64,000 nucleotides of DNA from Bacteroidota bacterium (GCA_016715625.1 JADJZU010000007.1:1-64000); one strand, 5' to 3'; shown: positions 53,006-62,267, numbered from the stretch's first letter. Made by a program: numbers and translations. Notes: generated from the letters alone by a model not told the origin.

Positions 53006-54298
53006 ATGCGCAACATACTGGTTTTGGGTGCCGGCAAGTCTTCCATTTATCTCATAGATTATCTGGTAAAGCATGCCCCTGCTCAGCAGTGGCACGTGAC
53101 GGTGGCCGATGTGTCGGCCGAGCTGGCGCTCCACAAAACCAAAAACCGCCCGCATACTCAAGCACGTTCCTTCGATTTTAACCATACCACCGGCCGGCAG
53201 GCTTTAATAAAAGCAGCGGATGTGGTTATATCCATGCTGCCGGCCGCCATGCATCCCACCATCGCCAAAGACTGCCTCCGGCTCCGCAAACATCTGGTGA
53301 CGCCTTCTTACATTTCCGAGGCCATGCAGGGCCTGCATGCCGAAGCGGTGAAAAGGGGCTTGGTATTTATGAACGAAATAGGGCTGGACCCCGGCATAGA
53401 CCACATGAGTTCCATGCAGGTGATTCATCGGCTGAATGCCGAAGGGAAAGTGATTACCGGCTACAAATCGCACTGTGGCGGGCTGATAGCTCCGGAGAGC
53501 GATACCAATCCCTGGCATTATAAGTTTACCTGGAATCCGCGCAATGTGATATTGGCCGGGCAGGGCGATGGGTTTATCCAATATCTGGAGCAGGGCAAAA
53601 AGCGCAAGCTGAAGTATGAGCAATTATTCTCCACCACTTCGGCACTGCAGGTGCGTGGCTACGGAAATTTTGAAAGCTACCCTAACCGCGATTCTTTAAA
53701 GTATATCGGGCTCTATGGCTTGCAGGACGTAAAAACCATGTATCGCGGCACCCTGCGCAGGCCGCTGTTTTGCGCGGGCTGGCAATGGCTGGTAGATTTG
53801 GGATTTACCGGAGTGCAGGAGTTGGATACGGCTGCTTTTCAAAAGCGGGTTTCGCGATTATTAAAAAGCAGGGCGGCTTTGGTTCCCTCGCGGATTCACC
53901 AGTTGCTGGAGGCCACAGCCGTGTTGCCCGCCTTGTATAATCACTCCGCAAAAAGCCTCGTTCCGGCTCAGCTCCTGCAATCCGTGCTGGAAGAACAATG
54001 GGCCTTGCAGCCCAAGGACAAAGACATGGTGGTGATGGTGCACGAGTTTTTTTACCGTAAAGGACGCGTAAACAAAAAGCTGCAGTCTTCATTGGTGGTG
54101 CTGGGCGAAAACCAGGAACACACGGCCATGGCCAAAACGGTGGGGCTGCCCCTGGGCATGGTCACCAAGCTCATTTTGAATCAGGCGGTAAAAGCCACCG
54201 GGGTCTTAATGCCCAAAGATTCTGAAGTGTACAATCCTATATTAGCGGAGTTGGAGACCTATGGAATCGGGTTTAAAGAGAAAATAACAAAAACATAG
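53006..54298 (+). CDS. Saccharopine dehydrogenase family protein
   Basis: 430 residues from ATG 53006 (MRNILVLGAGKSSIYLIDYL); a GTG at 52997 is a weaker alternative. The NAD(P)-binding VLGAGKSS and VTVADVSAEL begin the Rossmann domain. MNEIGLDPGIDHMSSMQVIH is the saccharopine dehydrogenase domain, with YKSHCGGLIAPESDTNPWHY and the GFTGVQELDTAAF region. Matches the saccharopine dehydrogenase (L-glutamate-forming type) used in lysine degradation, though some members act on other amino acids. The carboxyltransferase gene follows 7 bases downstream, so they are likely cotranscribed. Confidence 0.87.
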   Translation: MRNILVLGAGKSSIYLIDYLVKHAPAQQWHVTVADVSAELALHKTKNRPHTQARSFDFNHTTGRQALIKAADVVISMLPAAMHPTIAKDCLRLRKHLVTPSYISEAMQGLHAEAVKRGLVFMNEIGLDPGIDHMSSMQVIHRLNAEGKVITGYKSHCGGLIAPESDTNPWHYKFTWNPRNVILAGQGDGFIQYLEQGKKRKLKYEQLFSTTSALQVRGYGNFESYPNRDSLKYIGLYGLQDVKTMYRGTLRRPLFCAGWQWLVDLGFTGVQELDTAAFQKRVSRLLKSRAALVPSRIHQLLEATAVLPALYNHSAKSLVPAQLLQSVLEEQWALQPKDKDMVVMVHEFFYRKGRVNKKLQSSLVVLGENQEHTAMAKTVGLPLGMVTKLILNQAVKATGVLMPKDSEVYNPILAELETYGIGFKEKITKT

Positions 54299-54305
54299 TT
54301 TTCGT

Positions 54306-55847
54306 ATGAAAGAGCAGATAGAGAAGCTACAGGCCAAACGCCAGCAAGCCTTATTAGGTGGCGGGCAAAAAAGAATTGACGACCAGCACCGCAAGGGTAA
54401 ACTGACAGCCCGCGAGCGGATTGATTTATTGCTCGATGCCGGCAGTTTTGAAGAGATAGGCATGTTTGTGGAGCATCGCGGTCGCGATTTTAGCATTGAT
54501 AAAGAAGTGTATTTAAGCGATGGCGTGGTGACAGGCTATGGCACCATTCAGGGCCGCCTGGTGTATGTGTTTTCGCAGGATTTTACGGTGTTTGGTGGCT
54601 CCCTTTCCGAAACACATGCCGAAAAGATTTGCAAGCTAATGGATCTGGCTTTAAAGAATGGAGCGCCTGTCATTGGTTTGAATGATTCGGGCGGAGCGCG
54701 CATACAGGAGGGCGTGGTTTCGCTTGGTGGCTATGCTGATATTTTTTACCGAAATACCATCGCCAGCGGAGTGATACCGCAGATTTCGGCCATCCTGGGC
54801 CCCTGTGCCGGTGGGGCGGTGTATTCTCCGGCCATCACCGATTTTATTATGATGGTGGAGCAAACCTCCTATATGTTCGTTACAGGACCCAACGTAGTAA
54901 AAACGGTGACGCATGAAGATGTAACCAGCGAGCAGCTGGGCGGTGCCGAAGCACACGCCACTAAGAGTGGGGTGACGCATTTTACCTATGCCAACGAAGT
55001 AGCCTGCATACAAGGCATCAAAAAACTGGTGAGCTATATGCCTTCCAATTGCGATGAATCGGCCCCTGCCCTGAACTATGAACCGGGCAATGAGGTGCGC
55101 GAAAAGTTGAACAGCATTATACCGGCCAATCCGAATCAGCCTTACGACATGCGCGATATTATTGCGGAGGTGGTAGATGCCGATTCATTTTATGAAGTGC
55201 ACAAAGGCTATGCTGAGAATATTGTGGTGGGGTTTGCGCGCATTGCAGGCAGAAGTATAGGAGTAGTAGCCAATCAACCGGCTGTGTTGGCGGGCGTGCT
55301 GGATATCAATTCTTCCAAAAAAGGAGCGCGTTTTGTTCGTTTCTGCGATTGCTTCAATATTCCATTGCTCACCTTGGTGGATGTTCCGGGATTTTTGCCG
55401 GGCACCGATCAGGAATGGCACGGTATTATCTCCAACGGAGCTAAATTGTTATATGCTTTCAGCGAAGCAACTGTGCCCAAATTGACTGTGATTGTCCGCA
55501 AAGCCTATGGCGGAGCTTATGATGTAATGAACAGCAAGCACATTGGTGCCGATATGAATTTTGCCTGGCCCAATGCCGAGATTGCCGTGATGGGAGCCAA
55601 GGGCGCTGCGGAGATTATTTTTAAGCGGGAGATAGCGGAGTCGGCTAACAAAGAGGAAAAACTAAAAGAAGTAGTGGATGCTTATTCTGAGAATTTTGCC
55701 AATCCTTATAAAGCCGCAGCGCGTGGGTTTGTAGATGAAGTGATAGAGCCTTCGCAAACCAGAGCTAAATTGATACGGGCTTTCAAGATGACTGAGAATA
55801 AGGCCGTGAAATTGCCTCGCAAAAAGCACGGCAATATTCCATTATAA
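54306..55847 (+). CDS. Acyl-CoA carboxylase carboxyltransferase subunit (propionyl-CoA type)
   Basis: Biotin-dependent carboxyl transfer to propionyl- or another acyl-CoA. 513 residues. N-terminal QHRKGKLTARERIDLLLDAG followed by a crotonase-like half with DFTVFGGSLSETHAEKICKL and GAPVIGLNDSGGARIQEGV, then GPCAGGAVYSPAITDFIMMV; the C-terminal half has LLTLVDVPGFLPGTDQEWHG and VIVRKAYGGAYDVMNSKHIG. The match to PccB is clear, but the CoA ester is not fixed by sequence. Downstream of saccharopine dehydrogenase, which fits a branch of amino-acid catabolism feeding CoA esters. No biotin carboxylase gene is nearby. Confidence 0.92.
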   Translation: MKEQIEKLQAKRQQALLGGGQKRIDDQHRKGKLTARERIDLLLDAGSFEEIGMFVEHRGRDFSIDKEVYLSDGVVTGYGTIQGRLVYVFSQDFTVFGGSLSETHAEKICKLMDLALKNGAPVIGLNDSGGARIQEGVVSLGGYADIFYRNTIASGVIPQISAILGPCAGGAVYSPAITDFIMMVEQTSYMFVTGPNVVKTVTHEDVTSEQLGGAEAHATKSGVTHFTYANEVACIQGIKKLVSYMPSNCDESAPALNYEPGNEVREKLNSIIPANPNQPYDMRDIIAEVVDADSFYEVHKGYAENIVVGFARIAGRSIGVVANQPAVLAGVLDINSSKKGARFVRFCDCFNIPLLTLVDVPGFLPGTDQEWHGIISNGAKLLYAFSEATVPKLTVIVRKAYGGAYDVMNSKHIGADMNFAWPNAEIAVMGAKGAAEIIFKREIAESANKEEKLKEVVDAYSENFANPYKAAARGFVDEVIEPSQTRAKLIRAFKMTENKAVKLPRKKHGNIPL

Positions 55848-55924
55848 ACAGGTGTAATTCCCACAGGGGGTCTTTATGAATTTACCAGCAGCTCATACCT
55901 TTCGTCATCTTTAGAAGCCATTAC

Positions 55925-57001
55925 GTGCTGCTGATGATGGCAGGCCTGTTGAGCATGCAGCGTTCTTCCGCACAGTGCTTAGCTCCCTTCCAGGACTTCA
56001 ACAATTTTGTTTATCTCTTTGATGCCGGTCAAAGCAACTACATCGAAAACCTGCCGCTGCGCAGTTACAAGGTGGGGCGCAACAACATCTTTGCCTACAT
56101 AGCCGCCAATAATCGCCTGAAGGTGTATTACCGCGGCAAGACATTTACCGTAAACGACAACACTCCCAATTATTACATGACCGATAACTGGTTGTTGTAT
56201 CAGAATTTTAATCAGATTAAAGTGCTGTATGAAAATCAGTTTCTCACCATCGAAAATTTCTTTCGGTTTGGCGAAGACTCGCTGTATTATTCCGATAGTC
56301 TCATTGTGTGGCAAAATACCTTGGGCGAGCTCAATGTGTTTTATGAAGGCAAAACACAGATTATAGAGCGCAGTGGTATTCAGCGGGCAAAGATTGGCGA
56401 TAATATGTTTGCCTATATCGACCTGAATGGAACGTTTAAAGTGTTTTATCAGGGCAAAACCTTTACGCTGGAAACCTATGAGCCGGTCAATTTTCTGGTG
56501 GACCGCGACATGATTATGTATATAGACTACTATGGCAACTTCAAATACTTTGATGCCGGAGAAGCGCACGAAACGCAGCAGATTTCGGTGAATGAGTACT
56601 GGACCGGTCAGCAGTTTGCCTGCTATATTTCGCAGCTTAAGCAACTCGTGGTTTATTACAAAGGCGAGGAAACGATATTGATGCAGGACCGCCCTCAGAA
56701 ACTCATCGTGAAAGAAAATCTGATTGTATATCTCGATAAAGGGAACAACTTCTGGTGTTGGTATAAAGGAAAAAAGTATTGGCTGGAAAGATACGTGCCG
56801 CGTAGTATAGAGGTCGATAACGATATTATCGTGTATCAGGATTTAGACGGACGCCTGCGCGGTTTTTATTACGGAGAGCAGGTAGACATCAGCGACCAGA
56901 TTGTGAAGAAATACAACCTCTACAATGAGGCCGTTACCTACTCGCTGCAACCTTACGAAACCAAAGTTTGGTGCAATAAAAAAACCTACACTTTTCAGTA
57001 G
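55925..57001 (+). CDS. Exported protein of ten 35-residue FYxGK repeats, unknown family
   Basis: 358 residues from GTG 55925 (MLLMMAGLLSMQRSSAQC, a signal-like start; no ATG fits). The body is a regular repeat: a strand pair ending in a [FYW][YD]xG[KE] turn recurs at residues 35, 71, about 106, 142, 177, 212, 247, 282, 317 and 352, i.e. every 35. Unit pattern: I-x-YID-x-G-x-FKVFY-x-GK-x-TLE-x-Y-x-P. Aromatic residues are very frequent. The repeats suggest a beta-solenoid or propeller-like fold, resembling WG-type repeats in length but not in sequence. I do not recognise the family and no function is known. A terminator lies over its last codons. The neighbours (carboxyltransferase, thiolase) give no hint. 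Confidence 0.75.
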   Translation: MLLMMAGLLSMQRSSAQCLAPFQDFNNFVYLFDAGQSNYIENLPLRSYKVGRNNIFAYIAANNRLKVYYRGKTFTVNDNTPNYYMTDNWLLYQNFNQIKVLYENQFLTIENFFRFGEDSLYYSDSLIVWQNTLGELNVFYEGKTQIIERSGIQRAKIGDNMFAYIDLNGTFKVFYQGKTFTLETYEPVNFLVDRDMIMYIDYYGNFKYFDAGEAHETQQISVNEYWTGQQFACYISQLKQLVVYYKGEETILMQDRPQKLIVKENLIVYLDKGNNFWCWYKGKKYWLERYVPRSIEVDNDIIVYQDLDGRLRGFYYGEQVDISDQIVKKYNLYNEAVTYSLQPYETKVWCNKKTYTFQ

Positions 57002-57010
57002 TAGGTTTTC
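56979..57010. terminator. Terminator overlapping the end of the repeat-protein gene
   Basis: AAAACCTAC (56981-56989) pairs with GTAGGTTTT (57001-57009), flanked by A7 on one side and TTTTC on the other. The stem's left arm encodes residues of KKTYTFQ and the right arm begins at the stop codon. It also fits the convergent thiolase gene ending at 57032. Confidence 0.75.
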
Positions 57011-57031
57011 TTATAATCTGAAGTATATGTT

Positions 57032-58240
57032 TTATACCCGTTCAATAATCGTAGCTACGCCCATTCCGCCACCCACACATAAGGTGATAAGTCCGGTAGA
57101 TTTGTTGGTGCGCTCTAATTCATCTAATACGGTTCCCAGCAACATAGAGCCGGTGGCCCCCAGCGGGTGCCCCATGGCAATGGCACCACCGTTCACGTTG
57201 AGGATAGCATCATCAATATCCATGTCGCGCTGAAACTTGAGAACAGCCGAGGCAAAGGCTTCATTCATCTCGTAGAGGTCAATATCTTTGGCGTTCATTC
57301 CGGCTACGGCAAGTGCTTTTTTGGCCGAGAAAGCCGGGCCTGTAAGCATAATCGTGGGGTCGGCTGATGTAACAGCGGCTGCCACAATGCGCGCGCGGGG
57401 TTTTAACCCCAGCTTTTCTCCGATTTCTTTGGAGCCTACCAAGGTAAGCGCAGCGCCATCTACAATGCCGGATGAATTTCCGGGAGTATGTACATGGTTT
57501 ATGTTTTCTACTTGCGTATACTTCAGCATGGCCACGGCATCAAAACCAAATTCGCCCATCATGGCAAAGGAGGGCTCCAGTTTTTTCATGGCTTCCATCG
57601 AGGCATCTTCGCGGATGGTTTCATCATTATCCAAAATCATGATACCGCTTTGGTCAGTAACCGGTATCACCGATTTTTTAAAGTAACCGGCCTTGCGGGC
57701 TGCGGCTGCTTTGCGATGCGAGCTAAGGGCGTAGTTATCGACCGTTTCGCGGCTAAAGCCTTCAATGGTGGCAATCAGGTCAGCTGAAATTCCCTGAGGG
57801 ATAAAACCGAGGCGGCTGTTGACTTGCGGGTCCAGATACCAGGCACCACCATCGCTGCCCATGGGGTTGCGGCTCATGGATTCCACGCCACCGGCTACTA
57901 CTAATTCTTCCCAACCGCTTCGCACTTTCATGGCAGCCAGGTTAATAGCCTCCAGCCCCGATGAGCAGAATCGGTTGATTTGCATACCCGATACTTTTTC
58001 ACTCCATCCGGCCATGGCATGGCCAAACTTGGCAATGTCTCCGCCTTGTTCGCCAATAGGGGTGACGCAACCCAGCACCACATCGTCTACCTGCGAAGTG
58101 TCGAAATGGTGATTGCGCTCGGAGAGCGCTTTGAATAAAGTTGCCAGCAGGTTAACTGGTTTTACCTCATAGAGTGAACCGGATTTTTTTCCTCTGCCAC
58201 GTGGCGTGCGCACCGAATCGTAGATGTAAGCTTCTTTCAT
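57032..58240 (-). CDS. Acetyl-CoA acyltransferase (thiolase)
   Basis: Thiolytic cleavage or condensation of beta-ketoacyl-CoA. 402 residues. The active-site Cys 92 is in MQINRFCSSGLEAINLAAMK, followed by GGVESMSRNPMGSDGG; His is in VNGGAIAMGHPLGATGSMLL and the second Cys in TLCVGGGMGVATIIE. The pattern fits thiolase II/FadA-type degradative enzymes. ATG at 58240. It is 10 bases downstream of a TetR regulator gene on the same strand, so it is probably under that regulator's control, with fatty-acid or CoA-ester degradation as the likely setting. Confidence 0.93.
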   Translation of the reverse strand: MKEAYIYDSVRTPRGRGKKSGSLYEVKPVNLLATLFKALSERNHHFDTSQVDDVVLGCVTPIGEQGGDIAKFGHAMAGWSEKVSGMQINRFCSSGLEAINLAAMKVRSGWEELVVAGGVESMSRNPMGSDGGAWYLDPQVNSRLGFIPQGISADLIATIEGFSRETVDNYALSSHRKAAAARKAGYFKKSVIPVTDQSGIMILDNDETIREDASMEAMKKLEPSFAMMGEFGFDAVAMLKYTQVENINHVHTPGNSSGIVDGAALTLVGSKEIGEKLGLKPRARIVAAAVTSADPTIMLTGPAFSAKKALAVAGMNAKDIDLYEMNEAFASAVLKFQRDMDIDDAILNVNGGAIAMGHPLGATGSMLLGTVLDELERTNKSTGLITLCVGGGMGVATIIERV

Positions 58241-58250
58241 ATTGTGTAAT

Positions 58251-58832
58251 TTATTTGCGGGTTCCGTTTAAAATTAAATCAGTGAAAATTTCTGCAACGC
58301 GTTCAATGCTGTAGCCCTCTTTTACATGATACCAGCGGTAACTCCAGTTCAGCATGCCTAAGATGCCCTTTACAACCATCTTGTAGTCCATCTCTTCTCT
58401 GAAATCGCCTCGCTTTACACCTTCAGCAAATATCTCAAGCCATCCGCTTTCGTATTGGCGTATCAATTGAAAAATATCGTTGCTCGATGTTTTGTTGATG
58501 AGTTGCAAATCCTCTGAAATAAATACCCCGAAGGCATCGAGGTTATTATGGAAAAGATGCAGGTGGCTCACCGTGCATAATTTTATCTTATCAGCTGGAG
58601 TATGTTCTTTGTCTTTAATGCTATCGAGCAGCGATACGCTTTGCTCCAGAATATCTTCTACCAAACCTTTCAGCAAATCTTCTTTGGTGGATATATAGTA
58701 ATACAAACTGCCTTTCTGCATACCCAAAGCATCGGCCACATCCTGTATCCGCGTGGCATGGTAGCCTTTGGTACGAAATACCTTGGCTGCCTTTTTAAGA
58801 ATTTCTGTCTTTTTGAGATCGTGCTTTACCAT
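58251..58832 (-). CDS. TetR/AcrR family transcriptional regulator
   Basis: 193 residues. The N-terminal helix-turn-helix is complete (AAKVFRTKGYHATRIQDVAD, then ALGMQKGSLYYYISTKEDLL, with the recognition helix KGSLYYYI). The C-terminal ligand domain has VSHLHLFHNNLDAFGVFISE and WSYRWYHVKEGYSIERVAEI, typical of FadR-like TetR regulators of acyl-CoA genes. ATG at 58832. The thiolase gene follows 10 bases downstream, so it is probably its target and cotranscribed. Confidence 0.9.
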   Translation of the reverse strand: MVKHDLKKTEILKKAAKVFRTKGYHATRIQDVADALGMQKGSLYYYISTKEDLLKGLVEDILEQSVSLLDSIKDKEHTPADKIKLCTVSHLHLFHNNLDAFGVFISEDLQLINKTSSNDIFQLIRQYESGWLEIFAEGVKRGDFREEMDYKMVVKGILGMLNWSYRWYHVKEGYSIERVAEIFTDLILNGTRK

Positions 58833-58919
58833 GACTGCTGAGTAGCAAACATATAAGGCATAAGGAGAAATTCAAACGGTTGTTTGAAAAGTGTTTTGTA
58901 GGCAAGGTTGGCCCTGGCC

Positions 58920-60476
58920 TTACTTGCTGCTCAGTTTGATAAGCGGAACAATCATTTCTTCCAACGAGATACCGCCATGCTGAAACGTATTCTTGTAAAA
59001 GTTTACAAAGTGGTTGTAGTTGTTGGGGTACACCAGGTATTTGTCCTCTTTGGCAAAAATGTAGGTGGAACTCAGTCGGCTTTTGGGCAAACCGATAGAT
59101 TCGGGTTCGCGAACGGTGTAAACGTCTTTCTCTTCAAAGTTGAGGTTCCGCCCGTTTTTGTATCGAATGTTGGTGGTGGTTTCGCGGTCGCCAATACAGC
59201 GCGAAGGAGATTGAACGCGCATCGTTCCATGGTCGGTCGTCAATAACACGTTTACATCTTTTTCGGCCAGCTTCTTCAAGGCGTTTTGCAAGGGCGAATG
59301 ATCGAACCAAGACACAGAGAGCGAGCGATAAGCGGCTTCGTCACTCGCCAATTCTTTTAATACTTCCATTTCGGTGCGCGCGTGCGAAAGCATGTCCACA
59401 AAATTGTAGACAATCACGGTCAACTTATTGTTGTAATAGTTGCTGATGTTGTTTTCCAGCAATTCCCCATCGCGGTGGTTGGTTATTTTTACGTATTGGT
59501 GTTTGATGGGTTCATGAAAAGTTCTTTTCAGAAATGCTTCCAGAAAATCTGCTTCAAACAGGTTTTTTCCTCCTTCATCATCATCGTTTTTCCATTTGTC
59601 CGGAAACTGCTTTTGAATATCGGCAGGCATCATGCCGGCAAAAATGGCATTGCGGGCATATTGGGTAGCAGTGGGTAAGATGGCATAAAAAGACTCTTCG
59701 GAATCCACCCTGAAATTTTCCATCACCATAGGTTGTATCGCTTTCCATTGGTCATAGCGGAGATTATCAATCAGGATGAGGAAAGTGGGCTTATTCTCTT
59801 TCAGCATAGGCACCAGCTTCTGCCGAAGCAGGTTGTGGCTCATAACAGGGGCATTGTCCCCCGGCTCTGTGTTTACCCATGTTTTATAATTTTTAATCAC
59901 AAACTTGTTGAATTCGCGGTTGGCCTCTTCTTTTTGTGATTCAAAAATCTGCTTCATGCTTGAATCACTTTTGTCCAGCTCCATTTCCCAATAAATGAGC
60001 TTTTTGTAAAGCTCGGCCCATTCATTAAAGTTCATGTGCTCTTGTATCTGCATAAAAAGCTTCTGGAACTCTTGTTGGTAGTTGGATGTTGTTTTCTCTG
60101 TGATCAAACGGCTGTTGTCAATGATTTTTTTGAGGGTAGAAAGAATCTGCTGCGGTTTCACGGGTTTAATGAGGTAATCCGCAATCTGCGAACCAATAGC
60201 ATCTTCCATTAGATTTTCCTCCTCGTTTTTGGTAATCATTACACAAGGTAAATGCTGGTTAATTTCCTTGATGCGTTGCAGGGTTTCCAGGCCGGTGAGT
60301 CCTGGCATGCTTTCGTCTAAAAAAACCACGTCAATTCCTTTGGCTGTTACTTTATCAATGGCATCTTTTCCATTGGTAACCGGAATCACCTTGTAGCCTT
60401 TATTTTCCAGGAACATAATGCTGGGTTTCAGTAAATCTATTTCATCGTCTGCCCAGAGGATAGTAATTGCGGCCAT
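58920..60476 (-). CDS. porX: PorX, response regulator/PglZ phosphatase of type IX secretion
   Basis: Orphan two-component regulator known in Porphyromonas and relatives to control T9SS genes, with PorY as kinase and SigP as sigma factor. 518 residues from ATG 60476 (MAAITILWADDEIDLLKPSI); the longer frame to 60506 is not used. The receiver domain has the acidic pair DD (10-11), phospho-acceptor Asp 54 in VVFLDESMPGLTG, Thr 82 and Lys 104 in DYLIKPVKP. A helical linker (NYQQEFQKLFMQIQEHMNFN) follows, then the PglZ domain of the alkaline-phosphatase superfamily: FLILIDNLRYDQWKAI, the TTDHGTMRVQSPSRC region with metal ligands, and HGGISLEEMIVPLIKLSSK at the end. Complete. It is alone on this strand. 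Confidence 0.95.
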   Translation of the reverse strand: MAAITILWADDEIDLLKPSIMFLENKGYKVIPVTNGKDAIDKVTAKGIDVVFLDESMPGLTGLETLQRIKEINQHLPCVMITKNEEENLMEDAIGSQIADYLIKPVKPQQILSTLKKIIDNSRLITEKTTSNYQQEFQKLFMQIQEHMNFNEWAELYKKLIYWEMELDKSDSSMKQIFESQKEEANREFNKFVIKNYKTWVNTEPGDNAPVMSHNLLRQKLVPMLKENKPTFLILIDNLRYDQWKAIQPMVMENFRVDSEESFYAILPTATQYARNAIFAGMMPADIQKQFPDKWKNDDDEGGKNLFEADFLEAFLKRTFHEPIKHQYVKITNHRDGELLENNISNYYNNKLTVIVYNFVDMLSHARTEMEVLKELASDEAAYRSLSVSWFDHSPLQNALKKLAEKDVNVLLTTDHGTMRVQSPSRCIGDRETTTNIRYKNGRNLNFEEKDVYTVREPESIGLPKSRLSSTYIFAKEDKYLVYPNNYNHFVNFYKNTFQHGGISLEEMIVPLIKLSSK

Positions 60477-60584
60477 GGTGTTTGGTAGTGGTTTTGCTTG
60501 TATCATGCAAGTATAAAGCGATAACCGGTATTTTATTGTGTAAGCGACTTGTTAAGAAAATGAAAACCCGGAGAGGGCCATTCT

Positions 60585-62267
60585 CTAAGGACGGCTCCAT
60601 TGCTGGAGCTGTTTTTCCATTTTTTCTACTTCGTGCCGGTCGTTTACTTCTTTGGTAAGAGCCGTTTTTAAAAGCGCAACGGCATTTGATTTTCTGCCGC
60701 GCATTTGCTCATACTCCGCCAACCAATAATATGTTTCCCAAAATTCAGGATTCGTTGCTATGAAGTTGGCGGTTAAATTTTGCTCTTGTGGCAAAGGCTT
60801 TTCCTGAAGCACGGCCCGTCTAATCTCTTTTTTGATTGCTTTGAACCGGTTGTAGTTTTTCCAATTGCCCGAATAGAGAAACGAGTCCGGAGCTATGTTT
60901 AACGTTTGCTCATAAATTTCATCATTGTTTCTTTTAGCAGGAGCTTCCTCAAAAATTTTTCTCAAATCGTAACAGACAAAGGCACCTAGCTGATAAGGAT
61001 TGGCAGTTACCCACATGCGCAACTGCTCCGGCTGAAAAATAACGGCATGGTGGCTGAGCAACTGATTCAATGCTTTTTCATTGCCCATGCCAATGTTTTT
61101 TTCTTGCTGTCCTTTTTGGTCGCGTAAAATTTCGGCCACATGGGTATAGTCGAGTTGTTCGTGTTGTTGCATTAACTCCTGCAAACGAATAAAACGATAC
61201 ATGGAGGCACTGGTGGCGATGTTCTCTATATTATTCTTGTCGGTTCTGAAGCTATCGCTTTGATAATGGTTAGCACAAAGTATAAAGTTGGTGTCGCTTT
61301 GAACCAGAACAGTTTTTGTAATAGATTTTTCAATGAGTGCGGTTCGGTGGTCAGCCGCAGAGCCTATCATTAATGTTTCGCACACAAACGTTTTCCTCTT
61401 TTTAGCAATGGCGAAAGCTTCGTCAATCGTGCCGGCATATTGCAATATTTCGCGCGCCAGAATAGCAATGGGAGTGGCGGATGCGTTGGGGAAATCACTT
61501 TTGGCAGCATTGAGTGTAACCGTGAGCCCTTTTTCGTTCATGCCTGAAACGCAACCCATAAAACCGGCCCAGGTTACCATCGCAAAACGATGCCCATCCT
61601 CCGGCTTGCAAAAGAGCACAATCTTATCCTCGCCAAACTTATCGCCCAGACTAAAATCAAAGTTGCGTCCGATGATTAATGAAGAGTCGGAGCTTTTACC
61701 ATCCCAGGCCGAAAAAGAGGTGCATCCCACTAAAGCAAAATTCTGCAATGCATGACCAATGTCGTGAGCGGCATGGTAGTTTAACATCCTGTCGTATGCG
61801 GGTGATATGTAGTCAAATTCATGCGGTGCCGAAAAGGACTCCCCATATATCTCCAACTTGTTTTCTTCCGGAAAATTTTCTTCCAGGTTGCGGTTAAATA
61901 CCCGGGTAAACAGTGCCAGAAAGCTGAGATAATTGTCGTTGGGTATTAACTGGTGAATTTGGTCTACGAATGCTTTTTCTTGTGTGTAAAGCATTTCTTT
62001 ATTCAGTTTGCCGAGAATAACACCCCGGGTAAATGGATCTCCTTCTACATACTCTTCCCAAATTCCATATTGATTTTTGCGCAACCAGTTGTTCCCAATT
62101 CTGAAATGGTTTTCCCCGACTTTCTCGCGCTGCAAATCGAGCGTTGCTTCGTTTTTCGCCTCGGGATGTTCAGGAGCCATGCCCCACTTGATGTATCCCA
62201 GGACGACTACTATCAGCAGCACAAAGCCGAGCAATACACTCCCGATAATTTTAAACAGCCGCATCAT
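60585..62267 (-). CDS. C45-family autoproteolytic acyltransferase/hydrolase, membrane-anchored
   Basis: Ntn hydrolase related to acyl-CoA:6-aminopenicillanate acyltransferase. 560 residues. The N-terminal helix (FKIIGSVLLGFVLLIVVVLG) anchors it with the domain in the periplasm. The predicted autocatalytic nucleophile is Cys 182 in LVGCTSFSAWDG, followed by LIIGRNFDF and the substrate-loop WAGFMGCVSGMNEKGLTVTL. A C-terminal 60-residue TPR-like tail is present (ETYYWLAEYEQMRGRKSNAV). ATG at 62267, overlapping the upstream oxidoreductase gene by 17 bases (its stop is at 62251), so they are translationally linked. The acyl acceptor is unknown. Similar genes occur, as I recall, in flexirubin/aryl-polyene-type clusters. 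Confidence 0.82.
   Translation of the reverse strand: MMRLFKIIGSVLLGFVLLIVVVLGYIKWGMAPEHPEAKNEATLDLQREKVGENHFRIGNNWLRKNQYGIWEEYVEGDPFTRGVILGKLNKEMLYTQEKAFVDQIHQLIPNDNYLSFLALFTRVFNRNLEENFPEENKLEIYGESFSAPHEFDYISPAYDRMLNYHAAHDIGHALQNFALVGCTSFSAWDGKSSDSSLIIGRNFDFSLGDKFGEDKIVLFCKPEDGHRFAMVTWAGFMGCVSGMNEKGLTVTLNAAKSDFPNASATPIAILAREILQYAGTIDEAFAIAKKRKTFVCETLMIGSAADHRTALIEKSITKTVLVQSDTNFILCANHYQSDSFRTDKNNIENIATSASMYRFIRLQELMQQHEQLDYTHVAEILRDQKGQQEKNIGMGNEKALNQLLSHHAVIFQPEQLRMWVTANPYQLGAFVCYDLRKIFEEAPAKRNNDEIYEQTLNIAPDSFLYSGNWKNYNRFKAIKKEIRRAVLQEKPLPQEQNLTANFIATNPEFWETYYWLAEYEQMRGRKSNAVALLKTALTKEVNDRHEVEKMEKQLQQWSRP

Noticed and set aside
53805..54092. Minus-strand 95-residue frame
   Set aside because: Shadow of saccharopine dehydrogenase; Arg/Pro/Ala-rich.
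55979..56644. A 221-residue minus-strand open frame
   Set aside because: Antisense shadow of the 35-residue-repeat gene; periodic because the sense gene is periodic.
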